This document shows, piece by piece, positions 60,307 through 64,000 of a DNA stretch of 64,000 nucleotides; position 1 is the first letter of the stretch; each line of letters starts with the position of its first letter. The notes under the pieces are model-generated. The model had not been told where the DNA came from. It worked only from the letters and a program-made list of their open reading frames with translations, and made no database searches. The DNA is from an uncultured Clostridia bacterium (GTDB lineage Bacteria > Bacillota > Clostridia > Christensenellales > UBA1242), in contig CANQWK010000004.1 of assembly GCA_947627545.1 (NCBI GenBank), forward strand, positions 20,818 to 84,817, in the 5' to 3' direction. The translations under genes were made by a program, and so were the position numbers.

Positions 60307-60327
60307 TGTGCTATAATTTTACAAATG
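60307..60327 (+). promoter_or_regulatory. extended -10 promoter predicting leaderless comEC mRNA
   Basis: TGCTATAAT-N7-ATG; no SD. Confidence 0.55.
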
Positions 60328-61839
60328 AAATCAAGATGGTTTAATTTTCGCCCACTATGTGTTGTTTTCGTTTTCCTTTTGTTAGGAAGCCTTTTTGCTT
60401 TCTATATTTCCAAAACATTGGCAATAACCATAATTGTTTCACTAATTTTTGTTGGATTAATTCTATTTACCGCCATAACAAGAAAGAAAATTATTTATGC
60501 CATTTTGCCAATTATTGCGTTTTGTTTAGGTTTAGGCCTTTATAATTTATCCGTTCATAATTTTAACAAAACCACATTAGAAACTCCGTCAATTATTGAG
60601 GCTAGAATTTATAACATGAAAAGGGCAGAAGACAACAGTTTGGCAGTTTCTGCCGACAGCGTTAAATTTGACAATAAAAAAGTAAACACAAACCTTTCAA
60701 TTTATATTTATGATAACAGCGAACTATTTGAAAATTTACAAATTGGTAGCGTAATAAAATTTACACCTACAAATTTATATAAAAGCGATTTATTTTACAA
60801 TGAAATACCTAATTCTACAAGATATAGCGAAAATTTAAAATACACAGCAATTGCTAATATAGAAAATTTAACTTATTTAAAAACAGATAAAACATTTGCC
60901 GAAACAATAAAATCATACATAAAAAATAACTTAGGCAAAGGGTTGACAAATGAAAATGTAGAAATTGCATATTCCGCTTTATTTGGAGAAAAAGAGATGC
61001 TGCCAGAAGGTCAATATAATGCTTTTCAACTTTCTGGTGTGGCACATATACTAGCGGTTTCTGGCTTACACGTAAGCATAATTGTTGCAATTTTATACAA
61101 ATTGTTAGACTTGCTAAAAATAAAACGCTGGTGGAAAGTGGTTCTAGTTTTCATTGCAATTTTGTTTTATGCCTATGTTTGTAATTTTTCATATTCAGTA
61201 ATTAGGGCAGGAATAATGAGTTTGTTAATGTTAATTGCACCGCTGGTATATAGAGAGTATGACAGCCTGGCAGCGTTATCATTTGCCGGAATTGTAATTT
61301 ATTTAATTAATCCGCTTTGCGTATTTGATATTAGTTTTCTTATGAGTTTTGCTTGCTCAATAGGAATAATTATGCTATATAAACCAATAAAATCCGCACT
61401 AAACCACACAAAAATGCCTGCTTGGTTAGTGAATAGTTTAGCCCTTTCTTTGTCAGTTGAAATCTCTCTTTTGTTCATAATGGCATTCTTCTTTAAAAGG
61501 TTTAATTTAATAGCAATAGTGTCTAATATTGTTATAATTCCGCTTTTTACAATTGCTTTTGCTGTAATTTTTGTATGTGCAATGTTATCGCTTATCATGC
61601 CTTTTATTGCTCATGCTTTAGTTATAATAAATCCTTTGCTTAATTTAATAAGTGTAATTGCAATTATGTTTGCAAACACGCCAATTTCAAACTTTTCAAC
61701 AATTCACATGAATTATATAAGCATTATGCTGTATTTTGTAGTTATATTTTTGCTAGGTAGAATTTGTATAGCAAAAAAAGAATATAAATGTGCATTATGC
61801 TTGCCAATAGTTGCAATTTTAATAATGATTATGATATAA
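60325..61839 (+). CDS. comEC: ComEC/Rec2-family DNA-uptake membrane protein lacking the metallo-beta-lactamase domain
   Basis: ALFGEKEMLPEGQYNAFQLSGVAHILAVSGLHVSIIVAI; ends after the TM competence domain. Confidence 0.9.
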   Translation: MKSRWFNFRPLCVVFVFLLLGSLFAFYISKTLAITIIVSLIFVGLILFTAITRKKIIYAILPIIAFCLGLGLYNLSVHNFNKTTLETPSIIEARIYNMKRAEDNSLAVSADSVKFDNKKVNTNLSIYIYDNSELFENLQIGSVIKFTPTNLYKSDLFYNEIPNSTRYSENLKYTAIANIENLTYLKTDKTFAETIKSYIKNNLGKGLTNENVEIAYSALFGEKEMLPEGQYNAFQLSGVAHILAVSGLHVSIIVAILYKLLDLLKIKRWWKVVLVFIAILFYAYVCNFSYSVIRAGIMSLLMLIAPLVYREYDSLAALSFAGIVIYLINPLCVFDISFLMSFACSIGIIMLYKPIKSALNHTKMPAWLVNSLALSLSVEISLLFIMAFFFKRFNLIAIVSNIVIIPLFTIAFAVIFVCAMLSLIMPFIAHALVIINPLLNLISVIAIMFANTPISNFSTIHMNYISIMLYFVVIFLLGRICIAKKEYKCALCLPIVAILIMIMI

Positions 61840-61850
61840 TATAAACAATG
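61811..61850 (+). promoter_or_regulatory. holA promoter predicting leaderless mRNA
   Basis: TTGCAA-N18-TATAAT-N7-ATG; no SD. Confidence 0.55.
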
Positions 61851-62765
61851 AAATTTATGGAACTAAACAAAAGTTTAAAAGAAAAAGTTTATAACCTTTA
61901 CAACCTAAAAGGCGAAGATTCTTTTTTAATTAAACACGCTATATTGAACATAAAAAATGCAGTAGTGGCGGATTTTGACGAGTTTAACTTTATAAAAATT
62001 GATGCAGAAAAGAGCAAAATAAGCGAAATTGATGCTCAACTTTCAACCCTTCCAATAGGTAGCGAATATCGAATGGTTGTTATTTCAAATCCAAATGCGG
62101 AAATTGTTAAATTTATTAATAAATATGATTTTTCGTCTAGCAGCACTGTTGCCGTTTGCGTTGGTGCAGACAAACTTACAGCAGGAGAAATAGTAGATTG
62201 TTCAAAGTTAGATAAAATAGATATTCAAAAATATGCTTTAAATTATTTAGCAAAAAGCAATTTGTCTATTGAAGAACAAGCATTAGATTATTTAATAGAT
62301 GCAACATCTGGAAGTATGCCCAATTTGGTTAATGAATTAAATAAATTATCATCTTATGCTTGTTGCGAAAATTCAATAATTAACATGGAAATGGTTACAA
62401 ATTTGGTTGCTAACACCACTGAATATGTTATTTATATGCTAACCGCAGCAATAGACGAAAAAAACTTTACAAAATTTCAAACAATTTTAAACACAATGTC
62501 AAAATCTCAGTCTTTTGCCGAAATTTTCGCGTATATGGGCAAATATTTTAAACGTATGCAATACATATCAATAAACAAAAATGACGAAGAATTATCTAAA
62601 ATTTTAAACATAAAACCTTATGCAATTAAAATGTCTAGGCAATTTATAAGCAAAAATGGGGTAAATTACTACATTAACCTTTATAAAAAATATGTTGACT
62701 TAGATTATAAAATAAAATCTGGCAAAATATCAGTTTTTAATGCTTTATATGAATTATTGTTTTAA
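61848..62765 (+). CDS. holA: DNA polymerase III delta subunit (HolA)
   Basis: LYNLKGEDSFLIKHAILNI, LIDATSGSMPNLVNELNKLSSYA. Confidence 0.88.
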   Translation: MKFMELNKSLKEKVYNLYNLKGEDSFLIKHAILNIKNAVVADFDEFNFIKIDAEKSKISEIDAQLSTLPIGSEYRMVVISNPNAEIVKFINKYDFSSSSTVAVCVGADKLTAGEIVDCSKLDKIDIQKYALNYLAKSNLSIEEQALDYLIDATSGSMPNLVNELNKLSSYACCENSIINMEMVTNLVANTTEYVIYMLTAAIDEKNFTKFQTILNTMSKSQSFAEIFAYMGKYFKRMQYISINKNDEELSKILNIKPYAIKMSRQFISKNGVNYYINLYKKYVDLDYKIKSGKISVFNALYELLF

Positions 62766-62769
62766 ACAT

Positions 62770-62807
62770 TTGATTTAATTTTTATTTTATTTTAATATAT
62801 AATTATG
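62770..62807 (+). promoter_or_regulatory. promoter predicting leaderless mRNA for the YgjP-like gene
   Basis: TTGATT-N17-TAATAT-N6-ATG; no SD. Confidence 0.5.
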
Positions 62808-63473
62808 ACTGAAAAAAATTTGCTAACACCAACACAAATTGTTCGTTCAAAACGCCGTACTATTTCTTTAACCATCGATAGAGATGGTGCTTTTGTTGTT
62901 AGAGCGCCAATAAATGCTAAAGATGTTGATATTTATGACTTTATAAACAAAAAATCCAAATGGATAAAAGCAAAACGGCTTGCAGCAATAAATTCAGCCT
63001 ATAAGCCCTTAAAATTTAAAGATGGCGAAAAGGTTTTAATTTTAGGCAAAGAATATGAAATTGTTTTAATAGATGCTAAAAAAGTTAAGGTGGTAGATAA
63101 CCAAATATTTATTCCTTTAAATAATAGTGAAACTTATTTAAAAAACTATTTTGTAGGTCTTTGTAAAAAACTTTTGCCTAAAAGGGTAGAAAGGTTTTGT
63201 GCAGCATATGGCTACAAGTATAAGGGTATAAGTATAACCTCTGCAACTACTCGTTGGGGTTCATGTTCTTATAACAATCACTTAAATTTTACATATAAAT
63301 TAATAATGTGTCCAAGAGATGTAATTGATTATTTGGTTGTGCATGAACTAACTCACACAAAGGTTAAAAATCATAGTGCAAAATTTTGGCAAAAGGTTGA
63401 AGAGGTTTTACCTAACTATAAACTACAAGAAAAATGGCTTAAAGAAAACCGCAAAATTATTGATGTTATATAA
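62805..63473 (+). CDS. YgjP-like M48-family metallopeptidase (DUF45)
   Basis: SATTRWGSCSYNNHLNFTYKLIMCPRDVIDYLVVHELTHTKVKNHSAKFW. Confidence 0.95.
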   Translation: MTEKNLLTPTQIVRSKRRTISLTIDRDGAFVVRAPINAKDVDIYDFINKKSKWIKAKRLAAINSAYKPLKFKDGEKVLILGKEYEIVLIDAKKVKVVDNQIFIPLNNSETYLKNYFVGLCKKLLPKRVERFCAAYGYKYKGISITSATTRWGSCSYNNHLNFTYKLIMCPRDVIDYLVVHELTHTKVKNHSAKFWQKVEEVLPNYKLQEKWLKENRKIIDVI

Positions 63474-63579
63474 AAAACATTATTTATAAAAATTTTTATT
63501 TAAATATTCATTAAAAGTTCATAAAAAGATAGTTTAAAAGTTAATTTAAAAATTCATTTCAAAAAAAATCGTAATAAAA

Positions 63580-63607
63580 AAACACCCATAAGGGTGATTT
63601 TTTATTT
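63580..63607. terminator. bidirectional terminator between the convergent YgjP-like gene and rpsT
   Basis: AAAAAACACCC-ATAA-GGGTGATTTTTT; T runs on both strands. Confidence 0.88.
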
Positions 63608-63614
63608 TATAAAT

Positions 63615-63875
63615 TTATTTACTGCTTGTATATTGGCTAAGTCTAGATTTCTTTCTGTTAGCAGTTGCTTTTTGCATAATACCCTTTGAAACAGCGGAAT
63701 CAACTAACGAAAAGACTTCACTCAATAATTTTTGAGCATTTTCAGTTTCTTTATTGTCAACAGCCAATTTATATTTTTTAACATAAGTTGCAATCTTAGA
63801 TTTATAAGATTTGTTTTCACCTGTCTGCCTTTCAATAACATTGATGCGTTTCTTGGCGGATTTAATATTTGCCAT
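63615..63875 (-). CDS. rpsT: 30S ribosomal protein S20 (start revised to 63875)
   Basis: MANIKSAKKRINVIERQTGENKSYKSKIATYVKKYK. Confidence 0.97.
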   Translation of the reverse strand: MANIKSAKKRINVIERQTGENKSYKSKIATYVKKYKLAVDNKETENAQKLLSEVFSLVDSAVSKGIMQKATANRKKSRLSQYTSSK

Positions 63876-64000
63876 TTGTAAAACCTCCATATAAAGCACA
63901 TTATAGCAAACTTTTTTTTAAATTGCAAGTGCTTTTAACAATATTTTTTTAAAATCATAAATTATATTATGTTAAACAAATTAAAACCCACCATTGCAAT

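Noticed and set aside
1-64000. CRISPR arrays, IS elements, prophage, toxin-antitoxin or restriction-modification systems
   Set aside because: Looked for direct repeats, transposase or integrase motifs and defence-gene signatures in the ORF list; none seen.

Overview
AT-rich bacterial chromosome segment with housekeeping gene order typical of Bacillota/Clostridia. Nearly all genes are on the + strand. Recognisable blocks are: mtaB; rpsU; pcrA-ligA; smc-ftsY-ylxM-ffh; rpsP-khpA-rimM-trmD; rbgA-rnhB-yraN-rplS; yifB-dprA; topA-trmFO-hslVU; nifS with an IscU-like gene; ruvX; rpsB-tsf-frr-uppS-cdsA-rseP; rimP-nusA-rnpM-ylxQ-infB-rbfA-truB; efp; a complete spoIIIAA-AH sporulation operon; an Asp23-family gene; nusB-xseA-xseB; proS; a tRNA-Glu; comEC-holA; a YgjP-like peptidase; and rpsT. 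There is no CRISPR array, prophage, IS element or rRNA. The most notable observations are: (1) at least nine genes have a -10 element 6-7 nt upstream of the start codon and no Shine-Dalgarno, which predicts leaderless mRNAs, and six of the nine are DNA replication/repair/uptake genes; (2) at the canonical polC position there is a 506-aa protein keeping the N-terminal/OB region and an intact DnaQ-type exonuclease but lacking the PHP and polymerase domains; (3) two tandem divergent sigma-70-like proteins; (4) an IscU-like protein lacking two of three cluster-ligand cysteines; (5) metabolic genes systematically missing from otherwise conserved clusters although spoIIIA is intact; (6) terminator-like hairpins at the predicted +1 of rpsU and rimP. 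All calls are by eye; no searches were run.
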